Assembly: GCF_030269545.1 (NCBI RefSeq)
Contig: NZ_BSTN01000001.1
Span: 327,204-391,203 of the forward strand
Reading direction: 5' to 3'
DNA from: Actinomadura sp. NBRC 104425
GTDB taxonomy: Bacteria > Actinomycetota > Actinomycetes > Streptosporangiales > Streptosporangiaceae
Length of the DNA stretch: 64,000 nucleotides
Shown: piece after piece, positions 20,157-29,152 of the stretch
Numbering within the stretch: the stretch's first letter is position 1
Layout: each line of letters begins with the position of its first letter
Notes under the pieces: generated by a model
The model's input: only the letters and a program-made list of their open reading frames with translations
What the model was told of the DNA's origin: nothing
The model's database searches: none
Translations under genes and position numbers: made by a program

Positions 20157-23100
20157 TCACTCCACGGCCTGCGCGGTGAAGTCGTCCACCGACAGCACGA
20201 CCGGGGCGTTGGTCGCGCTGCCCGCGAGCTGGGAGCGCAGGCCCACGGCGCCGGCCGTCTGCAGCTCGGCGGTGGAGTCGGTACCGGTGACCTGCCAGTC
20301 GGGTTCGGCGGCGCCGTCCGCCCACACCTTGGCGCTCAGCGTGGTCGGGGCGGTGCCGGTCACCCGCAGGCGCAGCCGCAGCGGCGTGCCGGGCGTGTAC
20401 GTCAGGCCCGAGATGGTCTGCTCGGAGCCGATGACGGTCTCGCTGTTGCTGGCGTTCGTGCGGCTGATCTGCAACGAGACCACCCCGGACGGCCGCAGCC
20501 GGACCCGCGCCCGGTAGTCGCCCGCGCCGGAGACGCGGCGCCCGGCCAGCCAGAGGTAGACGCCGTTGCCGGTGCCCTCCTTGTCGACCGACAGCTTGAC
20601 GGTGGCGTCGGTGCCGGCGGCGGACACGCTGTTCAGGTAGGCGCCCATGGCCGCGCCGGCGGTGGCGAGGTTCATGCGCCCGGCGCCGCCGCTGACCGAC
20701 AGGCCGCTGACCGTGCCGACGCCCGTCCAGGCCCCGCCGACGTCTGCGGTGCCGAAACCGCCGCTGACGGTGCGGTCGAAGGCGTCCGAGGCGACCGTCT
20801 GGGAGCGTGCGGTGACGGTGCGCTCGGCCTCGTCGGTGGCGCCGTCGTCGTCGGTGACGGTGAGCTTGACGGTGTGCTCACCGGGGGTGGTGAAGGTGTG
20901 CGAGGCGTTGGCGCCGGTGCCGGTCGTCCCGTCGCCGAAGTCCCAGGAGTACTGGGCGATCGTGCCGTCGGCGTCGGTGGAGCCGCTGGCGTCGAACGTG
21001 CAGGTCAGCCACTCGCAGTCGGCGGTGAAGGAGGCCGTGGGCGGCTGGTTGGGCACGACCGTGCCGTCGCCGACGCCGTGGTGCTCGGCGACCTCCTCGG
21101 CGGTCAGCGCCCGCGGGTACACCGCCACCTCGTCGAGGGTGCCGGCGAGGAAGTTGCTCGTCGGCCGGTTCGGCCAGGAGCCGAGGTTGTCCCCGCCGAC
21201 GCGCCAGTACCCGGAGTTCTTCTCGCCGTTCTTGGCGTCGGCGTCGGCGTCGACCTGCGCACCGTCCACGTACAGCCGGATGCCGGAGGACGAGTCCAGC
21301 GTGGCGACGACGTGGTGCCAGCTCCCGTCGTTGAGGCCGGTGCCGCTCTGGATCGTCACCACGGACGACGCCGGCTTGACCCCGAACACGACGCGGCCGT
21401 CGTTGGTCATGTACAGGTGCCGGTCGTAGACCGTGCTGGTGCCGCTGCTGCGGTTGCCGTAGCCGATGATCTTCCCGCCGGAGCGGCTGGTGGTCTTGAC
21501 CCACGCCTCCAGGGTGAAGTTGTCGGGCGCGGCCACGGCGGCCGTGCTGGACGTGCCGGACGACGTGCCGCTGAACGTCATCGCCTTGTCGGTGTCGTCC
21601 TTGATGGCCCCCGCCTGGCCGCGCGTGACCCCGGACTGGAGCGTCAGGTCGTACGGGCCGGTGTGGTCGTAGGCGGGGCCGCTGCCGCTGTCGCCCAGGC
21701 GCCAGTGGTCGGCCGCCCCGTCGTCGGCGATCATCTTGGCGTACGCGCTGGGCGTCGCGGACACGGCCGTCACCGAGTTGGACGCGTCACTGGTGACGGC
21801 GTTGCCGAACGGGTCCTTCACCCGGACCTTGTACGTGTGCGACCCCGACGGCGGGGCGGAGTCGGTGAACGCCGCGTCCGGCATGTTCCAGAACGTGGAC
21901 GCCTTGGTGACGCGGCCGATCGGCGTGGTGTCGTCGTCGCGCAGCACCTCGTAGGTGAGGTTGTTGTTGTCCATGTCCCAGGTCGTCTTCCAGGACACGC
22001 GGATGCGCCCGTCGGGCAGCGCGGTCGCCTTGGGGGTGCCGAGGTCGGAGGCCTCGGGGCCCGTCTCGTTGGGGGCCTTGTCCTTGACGGCGAACCGCAC
22101 GAGGCCCTGCTGCGCGACGCCGTTGACACGGGGGAACTCGCCGCCCATGGCGACGTACTCGGAGTTGCCCGTCACCGCCCACGCGGCCTGGTACTGGCCG
22201 GTGAACGAACCCATCGCCAGCGTCGGGAACCAGTGCAGCAGGCTCGGCACGGGCTGCCCGGAGTAGTTGCTGCCCGACCCGGGGGAGGCCTGGTCGGTGC
22301 CGGTGGGGTAGCTGGTCTCGGCCAGGGCGCGGTGCCACGTCGTCGGGCTGGTCTCGGGGAACGCGCCCAGCGAGGAGCAGTCGTGCGCGTGCGACACGCT
22401 GTAGACCGCCTGGCCCTGGGCGAAGATGCCGTAGGTGGCGCCGTAGCAGTTGTCGAGCCACACCAGGTCGCCGTTCTCGGCCTTGGCGGCGAACCGGCCG
22501 TCGAACCAGTGCCATCCCTCGCCGTTGGCCGAGCCGTACACCGTGTCACCCGACACGTACAGGTCGGTCACGTACGAGTAGCTGCTTCCCGACTTCGTGG
22601 GGATGGGGCGGCTGGTCCAGGTGGCGGTCGCGCCGGTCGTGGCGTCCACGGCGCCGATGCCGACCTGCGTCGCGCCGTTGAGCTTCTGGAAGCGGCCGCC
22701 GATGATGACGCGCTGGTCGCCCGGCGCCATGGCCATGGCGAACACCTCGTCGTCGTCGGCGGTGGGCTTCCAGGTGTCGATGTTCGAGCCGTCCGACGCC
22801 TTCACCGCCGCCAGGCGCGTGCGGGACTTGCCGTTGACGTTGAAGAAGTTGCCGCCGAAGTAGACGGTCGAGTTGGTCGCGGCGATCGCGCGGACCTTGG
22901 CCGACACCGTCGGGGCGAAGTCTTCGACCAGGTCGCCGGTGGCGGTGTCGAAGGCCGCCAGCCGCGACCGCGGCTGCCCGTCCACCGTGGTGAACTCGCC
23001 GCCCACGTAGACCCGCTTGCCGTCCGGGGACGCGACGATGCGCAGGCCCTGGCCGTTGAGCGAGTGCTGGAACGAGGCGACCCGCTCGCCGGTGCGGATG

Positions 23101-23387
23101 TCGAACGCGAAGATGTTCTGCGCATCGACCTCCTGCGAGCTTCCGGCCGCCGTGCCCGGGGGACGCGCCTTGGCGAAGTTGCCCGTCGCGTAGACGGTGT
23201 TGCCGACCGTCGTCATGCTCCACACCACGCCGTCCACCTGCCAGGTGGGCAGCGGATCCACGCTTACCGTCGCGGGCGTTCCCTCGGGCGGCGCCGTGTC
23301 GGCGGCCGCCGGAACGCCGGCGACCGCCGTCGACGCGAGGAGCCCCGCGGTCGCGACGGCCGCAACGCGGCGCAGGAGACTTCTCAT
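20157..23387 (-). CDS. large secreted multidomain protein: beta-propeller-like, FN3, LamG, PKD, C-terminal jelly-roll
   Basis: A 1076-aa exported protein. Residues 1-30 are a signal peptide; about 40-430 repeat the blade motifs of its neighbour at 18360-19988, with very high similarity; about 445-545 FN3-like; about 560-730 a LamG/concanavalin-like domain (FTLEAWVKTTSRSGGKIIGY, LNDGSWHHVVATLD); about 745-830 a PKD domain (YSWDFGDGTTGTG); the last 230 residues are another beta-rich domain. The array suggests an extracellular carbohydrate- or surface-binding protein. ATG 23387, preceded by AGGGG, is preferred to an in-frame TTG at 23396. Divergent from the DUF4352 lipoprotein gene. Confidence 0.8.
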   Translation of the reverse strand: MRSLLRRVAAVATAGLLASTAVAGVPAAADTAPPEGTPATVSVDPLPTWQVDGVVWSMTTVGNTVYATGNFAKARPPGTAAGSSQEVDAQNIFAFDIRTGERVASFQHSLNGQGLRIVASPDGKRVYVGGEFTTVDGQPRSRLAAFDTATGDLVEDFAPTVSAKVRAIAATNSTVYFGGNFFNVNGKSRTRLAAVKASDGSNIDTWKPTADDDEVFAMAMAPGDQRVIIGGRFQKLNGATQVGIGAVDATTGATATWTSRPIPTKSGSSYSYVTDLYVSGDTVYGSANGEGWHWFDGRFAAKAENGDLVWLDNCYGATYGIFAQGQAVYSVSHAHDCSSLGAFPETSPTTWHRALAETSYPTGTDQASPGSGSNYSGQPVPSLLHWFPTLAMGSFTGQYQAAWAVTGNSEYVAMGGEFPRVNGVAQQGLVRFAVKDKAPNETGPEASDLGTPKATALPDGRIRVSWKTTWDMDNNNLTYEVLRDDDTTPIGRVTKASTFWNMPDAAFTDSAPPSGSHTYKVRVKDPFGNAVTSDASNSVTAVSATPSAYAKMIADDGAADHWRLGDSGSGPAYDHTGPYDLTLQSGVTRGQAGAIKDDTDKAMTFSGTSSGTSSTAAVAAPDNFTLEAWVKTTSRSGGKIIGYGNRSSGTSTVYDRHLYMTNDGRVVFGVKPASSVVTIQSGTGLNDGSWHHVVATLDSSSGIRLYVDGAQVDADADAKNGEKNSGYWRVGGDNLGSWPNRPTSNFLAGTLDEVAVYPRALTAEEVAEHHGVGDGTVVPNQPPTASFTADCEWLTCTFDASGSTDADGTIAQYSWDFGDGTTGTGANASHTFTTPGEHTVKLTVTDDDGATDEAERTVTARSQTVASDAFDRTVSGGFGTADVGGAWTGVGTVSGLSVSGGAGRMNLATAGAAMGAYLNSVSAAGTDATVKLSVDKEGTGNGVYLWLAGRRVSGAGDYRARVRLRPSGVVSLQISRTNASNSETVIGSEQTISGLTYTPGTPLRLRLRVTGTAPTTLSAKVWADGAAEPDWQVTGTDSTAELQTAGAVGLRSQLAGSATNAPVVLSVDDFTAQAVE

Positions 23388-23600
23388 TGGACGCAACCCC
23401 TAGTCGTTCTGCTCCGGGGCTCGTTCCGCCCCGTGGTACCGCCGGCTCGGAAATCCCGGTCAGTTGCCATAAGTCGGCTGTTCATCATTGCCGCTCTTTT
23501 ACACTGTTGGCCAGTCCAGGGGATCAACTCCGCGTCAGCACGCCCGCTCCACTGGCCGGCGTCCGTGCCCCCGATCCGCGATGCCCGAGGAGATAGCCGC

Positions 23601-24212
23601 ATGCCCCGTTCGGTTACGCGCTCGTCCCGGCCGGTCCGGCAGGCGCGCCGCGTGGCCGGTTCCGGCCTGACGCTCATCCTGGCGTTCGCGCTGGCCGTGA
23701 CCGGATGCTCCAGCGACGACAAGGACAAGGCCGACAAGGCCGGATCGCCGCCGCCGTCGCCCAGCCAGCAGTCCGAGTCGGAGGCCAACGCCGCGCCCGG
23801 CGCGAAGAGCATGCGCCTGTCGCAGGGCCTGCGCAAGCCGGTGACCTACGACGACAAGATCACCGTGCAGGTCACCGCGATCCGCAAGGTGCGCAACAGC
23901 AAGACCGGGCCGGGCGAGATCACCGGCCGCACCCTGACCATCTTCACACTGCGCTTCACCAACGGCTCGTCGCGCCCGCTGGACCTCAACCAGGTGCGGG
24001 TCGTGGCGCGCTACGGGGCGAAGGGCACGCAGGCCAGCCCGACCTCGTACGCCAACCTCAACGACTTCTACGGGTCGGTGGCGCCGGGCAAGAGCAGGTC
24101 GGCGTCCTACGCCTTCGACCTGCCCAGCTCCGGCTACGGCAAGGTCACGCTGGGCGTGAAGTTCAGCGAGACGCACAAGGTGGCCGTGTTTACGGGGGCC
24201 ATAGAAGCCTGA
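23601..24212 (+). CDS. DUF4352-type lipoprotein
   Basis: A 203-aa lipoprotein: basic N-terminus, hydrophobic core and lipobox VTGC with Cys36, then a Ser/Pro/Glu linker (about 40-72) and a beta-sandwich of the DUF4352/Telokin-like type (ITVQVTAIRKV, TLTIFTLRFTNGSSRPLDL, APGKSRSASYAFDLP). Such proteins sit on the outer face of the membrane; their role is mostly unknown. ATG 23601 follows AGGAG eight bases upstream. The upstream DNA shows TACACT at 23500, a possible -10. Confidence 0.78.
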   Translation: MPRSVTRSSRPVRQARRVAGSGLTLILAFALAVTGCSSDDKDKADKAGSPPPSPSQQSESEANAAPGAKSMRLSQGLRKPVTYDDKITVQVTAIRKVRNSKTGPGEITGRTLTIFTLRFTNGSSRPLDLNQVRVVARYGAKGTQASPTSYANLNDFYGSVAPGKSRSASYAFDLPSSGYGKVTLGVKFSETHKVAVFTGAIEA

Positions 24213-24288
24213 CCAGGCCGTAATGGTCGCCTTCCGGTAGCGGTCACAGCCGCCTCGATCGTCCCACCGACCGGCTAGGGTTCGCGCT

Positions 24289-26097
24289 ATGACCGGCAGC
24301 AGCACCCGCAGGACGTGGATCATCAGGGCGGCGGCCCTGCCGGCGGTCGCCGCCGTGGCCGTCCTGGGCTGGCTGGTGCCGCGCGGCGAGCAGCCCGCCC
24401 AGAAGGTCGCCAACACCGCCGGCGCCGCCCAGGTCGGCAGCACCCGGTACCCGGCGCCCGACGGCGCCCTGTACGTCGCGCCGTCCGGCAGCGACTCGGC
24501 ATCCGGCGCGCGCGGCGCGCCGCTGCGCACCGTCGGCGCGGCCATCCGCCGGGCGCGCTCGGGCGCCACCATCGTGCTGCGCGGCGGCACCTACCACGAG
24601 TCGGTCACCATCCCGGCCGGCAAGAGGCTGACCCTGCAGGCCTACCCGGGCGAGGCGGTCTGGTTCGACGGCAGCTCCCCCGTGTCCGGCTGGGTCAAGC
24701 GCAACGGCGTGTGGGCCGTCGACGGCTGGACGGCCCGGTTCGACTCCTCGCCCAGCTACACCAAGGGCGCCGCGCCCAGCCGCGACGACGACTTCCGCTT
24801 CGTCGACCCGGCCCACCCCATGGCCGCCCACCCCGACCAGGTGTGGATCGACGGCGTCGCGCAACGGCAGGTCGAGTCGCGTGCCAAGGTGAGAAGCGGC
24901 ACCTTCTACGTCGACGAGAACGCGCGGCGGCTGTACCTCGGCACCGACCCGCGCGGGCGGGCCGTGCGCGCCAGCACCCTCGCCGAGGGCATCACCGTGC
25001 GCGGCGCCGGGTCCGCGCTGCGCGGCATCGGAGTGCGCCGCTACGCCACCTCGATCCCCCAGCTCGGCATGGTGAAGGTCGCCGCGCCGAACGTCACCGT
25101 CGAGAATGTGGCGATCACCGACTCGGCCACCACCGGCCTGAGCGTGCTGGCCGCGCACGCCCGCATCCGCCGCGTCACCGCGACCCGCAACGGCATGCTC
25201 GGGGTGCACGCCAACCAGGCCGACGACCTGCGGCTGGAGGCGGTGCGCGCGGCCACCAACAACACCGAGCACTTCAAGCCGGCCCCGGTGGCCGGCGGCG
25301 TCAAGATCACCCGCTCCCGCAAGGTGGCGCTGGTCGGCGGCGCCGCCGTCGGCAACCGCGGCAAGGGCCTGTGGCTCGATGAGTCGGTGTACGACATCAC
25401 CGTCACCGGCAACCGCGTCGCCCGCAACAGCGACCACGGCATCTCCATCGAGCTGAGCGCCAAGGCGGTGGTCGCCGACAACGTCGTCGTCGGCAACGGC
25501 GGCGACGGGCTGCGGCTCAACGACAGCGGCGACGCGCAGATCTGGAACAACACCCTGACCGGCAACGGCCGCACCGTCCACCTGGTGCAGGACGGCCGGC
25601 GCGCCACCGACCTGTCCACCCCCGGCCACGACCCGCGGCAGAAGCTGCCCGACCCGACCGTGCCGTGGCTGGTGCAGGACATCACGCTGAGCAACAACGT
25701 CCTCGCCGACGCCCGCTCGGGCGCGCCGTGCCTGCTGTGCGTGCAGGACCACTCCGGACGTCCGCGCAGCGCCGAGCAGATGCGCATCACCGCCAACGGC
25801 AACGTCTACGTCCGCCCCGGCCGCGGCAACCCGTTCTTCCTGATCGTCTGGCAGCGCGCGGGCAACGCCGCCACCTACGCGACCCTCGACGCCTTCCGGG
25901 CCCAGACCGGCCAGGAGAAGAAGGGCCTGGCCATCGACGACCCCGACGCCGCCGCCCCCGACGGCCGGCTCGCCTCGCCGCCGAAGGGCCGCGCCCGGCC
26001 CACTCCCCTCCCCCTGCCGAACCGCATAGCCAAGCTCGTCGAACGCCACGCCGGCACCCGCCACACCGGCGCCTGGAGCCTCTCCACCCCTAACTGA
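24289..26097 (+). CDS. secreted right-handed parallel beta-helix protein
   Basis: A 602-aa exported protein with an N-terminal signal anchor (about residues 10-30). Motifs such as YVAPSGSDSASGARGAPLRTV and IVLRGGTYHESVTI are typical starts of pectate-lyase-like beta-helix proteins, and residues 230-430 show helix rungs (VTVENVAITDS, ITVTGNRVARNSDHGISIE, VVADNVVVGNGGDGLRLND). A Cys-Leu-Leu-Cys pair lies near 480. Such folds often cleave or bind polysaccharides; placed in this locus it may trim or modify the polymer. No catalytic residue can be assigned. Confidence 0.75.
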   Translation: MTGSSTRRTWIIRAAALPAVAAVAVLGWLVPRGEQPAQKVANTAGAAQVGSTRYPAPDGALYVAPSGSDSASGARGAPLRTVGAAIRRARSGATIVLRGGTYHESVTIPAGKRLTLQAYPGEAVWFDGSSPVSGWVKRNGVWAVDGWTARFDSSPSYTKGAAPSRDDDFRFVDPAHPMAAHPDQVWIDGVAQRQVESRAKVRSGTFYVDENARRLYLGTDPRGRAVRASTLAEGITVRGAGSALRGIGVRRYATSIPQLGMVKVAAPNVTVENVAITDSATTGLSVLAAHARIRRVTATRNGMLGVHANQADDLRLEAVRAATNNTEHFKPAPVAGGVKITRSRKVALVGGAAVGNRGKGLWLDESVYDITVTGNRVARNSDHGISIELSAKAVVADNVVVGNGGDGLRLNDSGDAQIWNNTLTGNGRTVHLVQDGRRATDLSTPGHDPRQKLPDPTVPWLVQDITLSNNVLADARSGAPCLLCVQDHSGRPRSAEQMRITANGNVYVRPGRGNPFFLIVWQRAGNAATYATLDAFRAQTGQEKKGLAIDDPDAAAPDGRLASPPKGRARPTPLPLPNRIAKLVERHAGTRHTGAWSLSTPN

Positions 26098-26325
26098 GCC
26101 CCCGCACCCCGTCACGCGCAGCTGCGTGCGGGCGTGCGGCGACTGCGCGCAGCCGACCGCCGCCCCTGCCGCACCGGTTGGCCGTGAGGTCGGTCACGTT
26201 GAGCTCCGCGGACCACGCGGCACGTGTGCACGGCGGAAGCATCCGTTGGGGCATGGGTGCGCGTACACCTGGGCGGGGTGCGGGCGGTCATATTCTGTGG
26301 GGCGATTCGTTTTCGGGAGCGGCCG

Positions 26326-27672
26326 TTGAAGCTTGCCAAGGTGTCCCTCCTGCCGCGCCGGCGGCAGCGGGCTGTCGTGCCCAGCGCGGGCTGGTGGGTC
26401 GTCGTGCTGCCGCTCGCGCTGATGCTGTCCAGCGACTACAAGCTGCGCAGCCGCGATGTCGACCAGGCGGTCAGCGGCAGCGCCGACCTGACCGTGCTGG
26501 TCGAGATCGCGATCTACGGGGGCGCGGCGCTGTACCTGCACTACCGGTTCCGGCTGCGGCCCCCGGCGCGGCGGCCCACCGGGCTGCTGCTGGCCGCGTG
26601 GGCCTTCGCCGGATATGTGGCGCTGACGGCGCTGTGGTCGCCGTACCCGGCGCTCGGCGTGGTGCGCGGCGTGCAGCTGCTCATCACCATGACGGTGATC
26701 TACACGGTCGCGACGCGCGCGCAGCCGCGGGACCTGCACCGGCTGGCGCACACCTTCATCGTGATCGTGCTGCTGTCGGTGGTCATCGGCGTGGTGCATC
26801 CGTTCCCGCGCACCGCGCACACCCAGGACCGCTTCAACTGGCTGTACGTGCACCCCGTCATCGCGGGCGTGTACCTGGCCGTGGCGGTGCTGCTGGTCAT
26901 CAGCTACCTGGTGCGCCGCGAGCGGCCCGAACACCGGCTCTGGCCTCCCGTGGTCTACCTGGGGGCGCTGGCGGTGCTGTCCGGGGCGCTGGTGGCCACC
27001 GGCACCCGGGGCGCGGCACTGGGGTGCGCGGCGGGGCTCATCGTCCTGCTGGCCACGGCGCGGGGCCCGCACGGCCGGGCCGACGTCATCGTGCTCGGCG
27101 CCGCCGTGGCGGTGCTGGCGGTGCTGGCGTTCTCCGACGCCATCATGGCGTTCGTGGCGCGCGGCGAGACCACCGACAAGCTGCTGTCCCTCAATTCGCG
27201 CACCGACCTGTGGGAGCTGGCGATGAGCGCCTACGCCGAGGAGCCGGTGTTCGGCCGCGGGCTGGGCGCCTCCCGGGGGCTGTTCCTGGACGACATCGGC
27301 CTGGGCGGCGGCCATAACGCGTTCATCAACGCGCTGGTCGACAACGGCGCGGTCGGCGCCGCGATATTCGCCGTGCTGCTGGTGGTCCTCGGCTTCGTGC
27401 TGCTGCTTCTGTGCCGGTACCGCCCGCTGCGGCCCGACGCGGGGCTGCTGCTGGGCCTGCTGGGGTGCTTCCTGGTCGACAGCATGACCACCGAGGGCCT
27501 GGCCACCCCGGCCAACGTGTCGGGCATCTGGTTGCTGATCATGGTGGCGTGGACGGAGACGCTGCGCCGTCAGGCCCGGGTGCTGGACGCCCCGCCACCG
27601 GCGGATGCGGCCCCGGCGGACGCTGTCCCGCCGACGGTGGCCGAACCCGAGCATGCGACGGCCGCCCGGTGA
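26326..27672 (+). CDS. O-antigen ligase / Wzy-type polymerase family membrane protein
   Basis: A 448-aa protein with about 11-12 membrane segments and a large extracytoplasmic loop holding the Wzy_C-type features SRTDLWELAMSAYAEEPVFG and GGHNAFINALVDNG, the HN region typical of O-antigen ligases/polymerases. It should polymerise or transfer lipid-linked repeat units on the outer face. TTG 26326 is chosen because GGGAG lies six bases upstream and a TATTCT -10-like box is at 26291; GTG 26341 and GTG 26224 are alternatives. The C-terminus (about 415-448) is an Ala/Pro-rich tail. Confidence 0.8.
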   Translation: MKLAKVSLLPRRRQRAVVPSAGWWVVVLPLALMLSSDYKLRSRDVDQAVSGSADLTVLVEIAIYGGAALYLHYRFRLRPPARRPTGLLLAAWAFAGYVALTALWSPYPALGVVRGVQLLITMTVIYTVATRAQPRDLHRLAHTFIVIVLLSVVIGVVHPFPRTAHTQDRFNWLYVHPVIAGVYLAVAVLLVISYLVRRERPEHRLWPPVVYLGALAVLSGALVATGTRGAALGCAAGLIVLLATARGPHGRADVIVLGAAVAVLAVLAFSDAIMAFVARGETTDKLLSLNSRTDLWELAMSAYAEEPVFGRGLGASRGLFLDDIGLGGGHNAFINALVDNGAVGAAIFAVLLVVLGFVLLLLCRYRPLRPDAGLLLGLLGCFLVDSMTTEGLATPANVSGIWLLIMVAWTETLRRQARVLDAPPPADAAPADAVPPTVAEPEHATAAR

Positions 27673-27694
27673 GGGTTGTGGCATTCTTTCGCGT

Positions 27695-28294
27695 GTGGAA
27701 CCACTCGGCATCAAAGGCGCGTTCTCGTTCACTCCGAAGGTCCACGGCGACCACCGGGGGTCCTTCCACGAGTGGTTCCGGGCGGACGAACTGCGCGGCC
27801 ACATCGGGCACGAGCTGAACCTCGCCCAGGCCAACTGCTCGGTCTCCGCCAAGGGCGTGCTGCGCGGCGTGCACTTCGCCGACGTCCCGCCCGGGCAGGC
27901 CAAGTACGTCACCTGCCTGCGCGGCGCGATCCTGGACGTGGTGGTGGACCTGCGCGTCGGCTCCCCCGACTTCGGCCGCTGGGAGGCCGTCCGGCTGGAC
28001 GACCGGACCCGCCGGTGCCTCTACATCGCCGAGGGGCTCGGGCACGCGTTCATGGCGCTCACCGACGACGCCACCGTCGTCTACCTGTGCTCCCAGCCGT
28101 ACGCGCCGCAGCGCGAGCACGGCGTGCACCCGCTCGACCCCGACCTCGGCATCGCCTGGCCGCAGGACGTCGAGCCGGTGCTGTCGGCCAAGGACGCGGC
28201 CGCGCCGAGCCTGGCCGACGCGCAGAAGACCGGCCTGCTGCCCGACTACCAGGCCTGCCTGGACTACTACGCCGAGCTCGGCCTGCCGGCCTGA
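27695..28294 (+). CDS. rmlC: dTDP-4-dehydrorhamnose 3,5-epimerase RmlC
   Basis: A 199-aa cupin epimerase of dTDP-L-rhamnose synthesis. The family signature RGVHF with catalytic His, the QAKYVTCLRGAILDVVVDLR strand pair, FGRWEAV and the GHAFMAL/TYDPDIGIAWP-like region (DPDLGIAWP) are present. GTG 27695 begins the conserved N-terminus (VEPLGIKGAF); a CATTCT box at 27682 would give a leaderless message. It lies on the opposite strand from rmlDBA, converging with rmlD 12 bases away. Confidence 0.9.
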   Translation: MEPLGIKGAFSFTPKVHGDHRGSFHEWFRADELRGHIGHELNLAQANCSVSAKGVLRGVHFADVPPGQAKYVTCLRGAILDVVVDLRVGSPDFGRWEAVRLDDRTRRCLYIAEGLGHAFMALTDDATVVYLCSQPYAPQREHGVHPLDPDLGIAWPQDVEPVLSAKDAAAPSLADAQKTGLLPDYQACLDYYAELGLPA

Positions 28295-28306
28295 CGGGCG
28301 CCGCGG

Positions 28307-29152
28307 TCAGCGCAGCTCGGGCCAGGCGGCGTGCAGCGCCTCGCGCCAGTGGCGCATGGGCGCCAGGCCCGCCTCCGCCCAGCGGGCGTGGCCGAGGACG
28401 CTGTAGGCGGGACGCGGCGCGGGCCGCGGGAACCGGTCGGTCGTGGTCGGCCGGACGCGGTCCGGGTCGAGCCCGAGCAGGGCGAACACCTCGCGGGCCA
28501 GGCCGTACCAGGTGGTCTGCCCCGCGTTGGTGCCGTGGTAGATGCCCGGGGGCGCGTCCGACGACGCCAGAGCGATGATCTGCTCGGCCAGGTCGCCCGT
28601 CCAGGTCGGCTGGCCGTGCTGGTCGTCGACCACCTCGACGGTGTCGCGTTCGGCGGCCAGGCGCATCATGGTGCGGACGAAGCTGGCCCCGTGCGCCCCG
28701 TACAGCCACGCCGTGCGCACCACGTAGCCGCGTCCGGTGCCGAGGACGGCCCGCTCCCCCACGAGCTTGGTGCGGCCGTAGGCGCTGACGGGCGCCGGGG
28801 CGGCGTCCTCGGGGTACGGGCGGTCGCAGCGGCCGTCGAAGACGTAGTCGGTGGAGATCTGCACCAGCGTGGCGCCGACGTCCGCGCACGCGTCGGCCAG
28901 GGCGCCCACGGCGGTGCCGTTGACGGCCAGCGCGGCGTCCTCGTGCGTCTCGGCGTCGTCCACTGCCGTCCAGGCGGCGCAGTTGACCACCGTGGCCGGG
29001 CGGTGGTCGCGCAACGCCCGCCGGACGGCGTCCGGCGCGCACACGTCGAGATCGGCGCGGGTCAGGGCGGCCACCTCGTGGCCGTGCGCGCGCAGGCGGT
29101 GCACCAGGTCGGTGCCGAGCATGCCGCCGGCGCCGATGACCAGCCAGCTCAC
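28307..29152 (-). CDS. rmlD: dTDP-4-dehydrorhamnose reductase RmlD
   Basis: A 281-aa SDR reductase, final step to dTDP-L-rhamnose. Seen: NAD(P)-binding GAGGMLGTDL at residue 6, STDYVFDG, and the catalytic YGRTK. GTG 29152 overlaps the rmlB stop by 4 bases (GTGA). Together with rmlB and rmlA it forms one minus-strand operon. The C-terminus carries WAEAGLAPMRHWREAL, usual for the family. Confidence 0.92.
   Translation of the reverse strand: MSWLVIGAGGMLGTDLVHRLRAHGHEVAALTRADLDVCAPDAVRRALRDHRPATVVNCAAWTAVDDAETHEDAALAVNGTAVGALADACADVGATLVQISTDYVFDGRCDRPYPEDAAPAPVSAYGRTKLVGERAVLGTGRGYVVRTAWLYGAHGASFVRTMMRLAAERDTVEVVDDQHGQPTWTGDLAEQIIALASSDAPPGIYHGTNAGQTTWYGLAREVFALLGLDPDRVRPTTTDRFPRPAPRPAYSVLGHARWAEAGLAPMRHWREALHAAWPELR

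Noticed and set aside
18360..23387. Recent mobile-element duplication explaining the two secreted paralogues
   Set aside because: No transposase or terminal repeats, and the proteins have diverged at many positions, so the duplication is not recent.
20121..23400. Long plus-strand open frame opposite the large secreted protein
   Set aside because: Repeated His/Val/Arg-rich pattern mirrors the minus-strand coding sequence. Only its last part, from 23601, is a real gene (DUF4352 lipoprotein).
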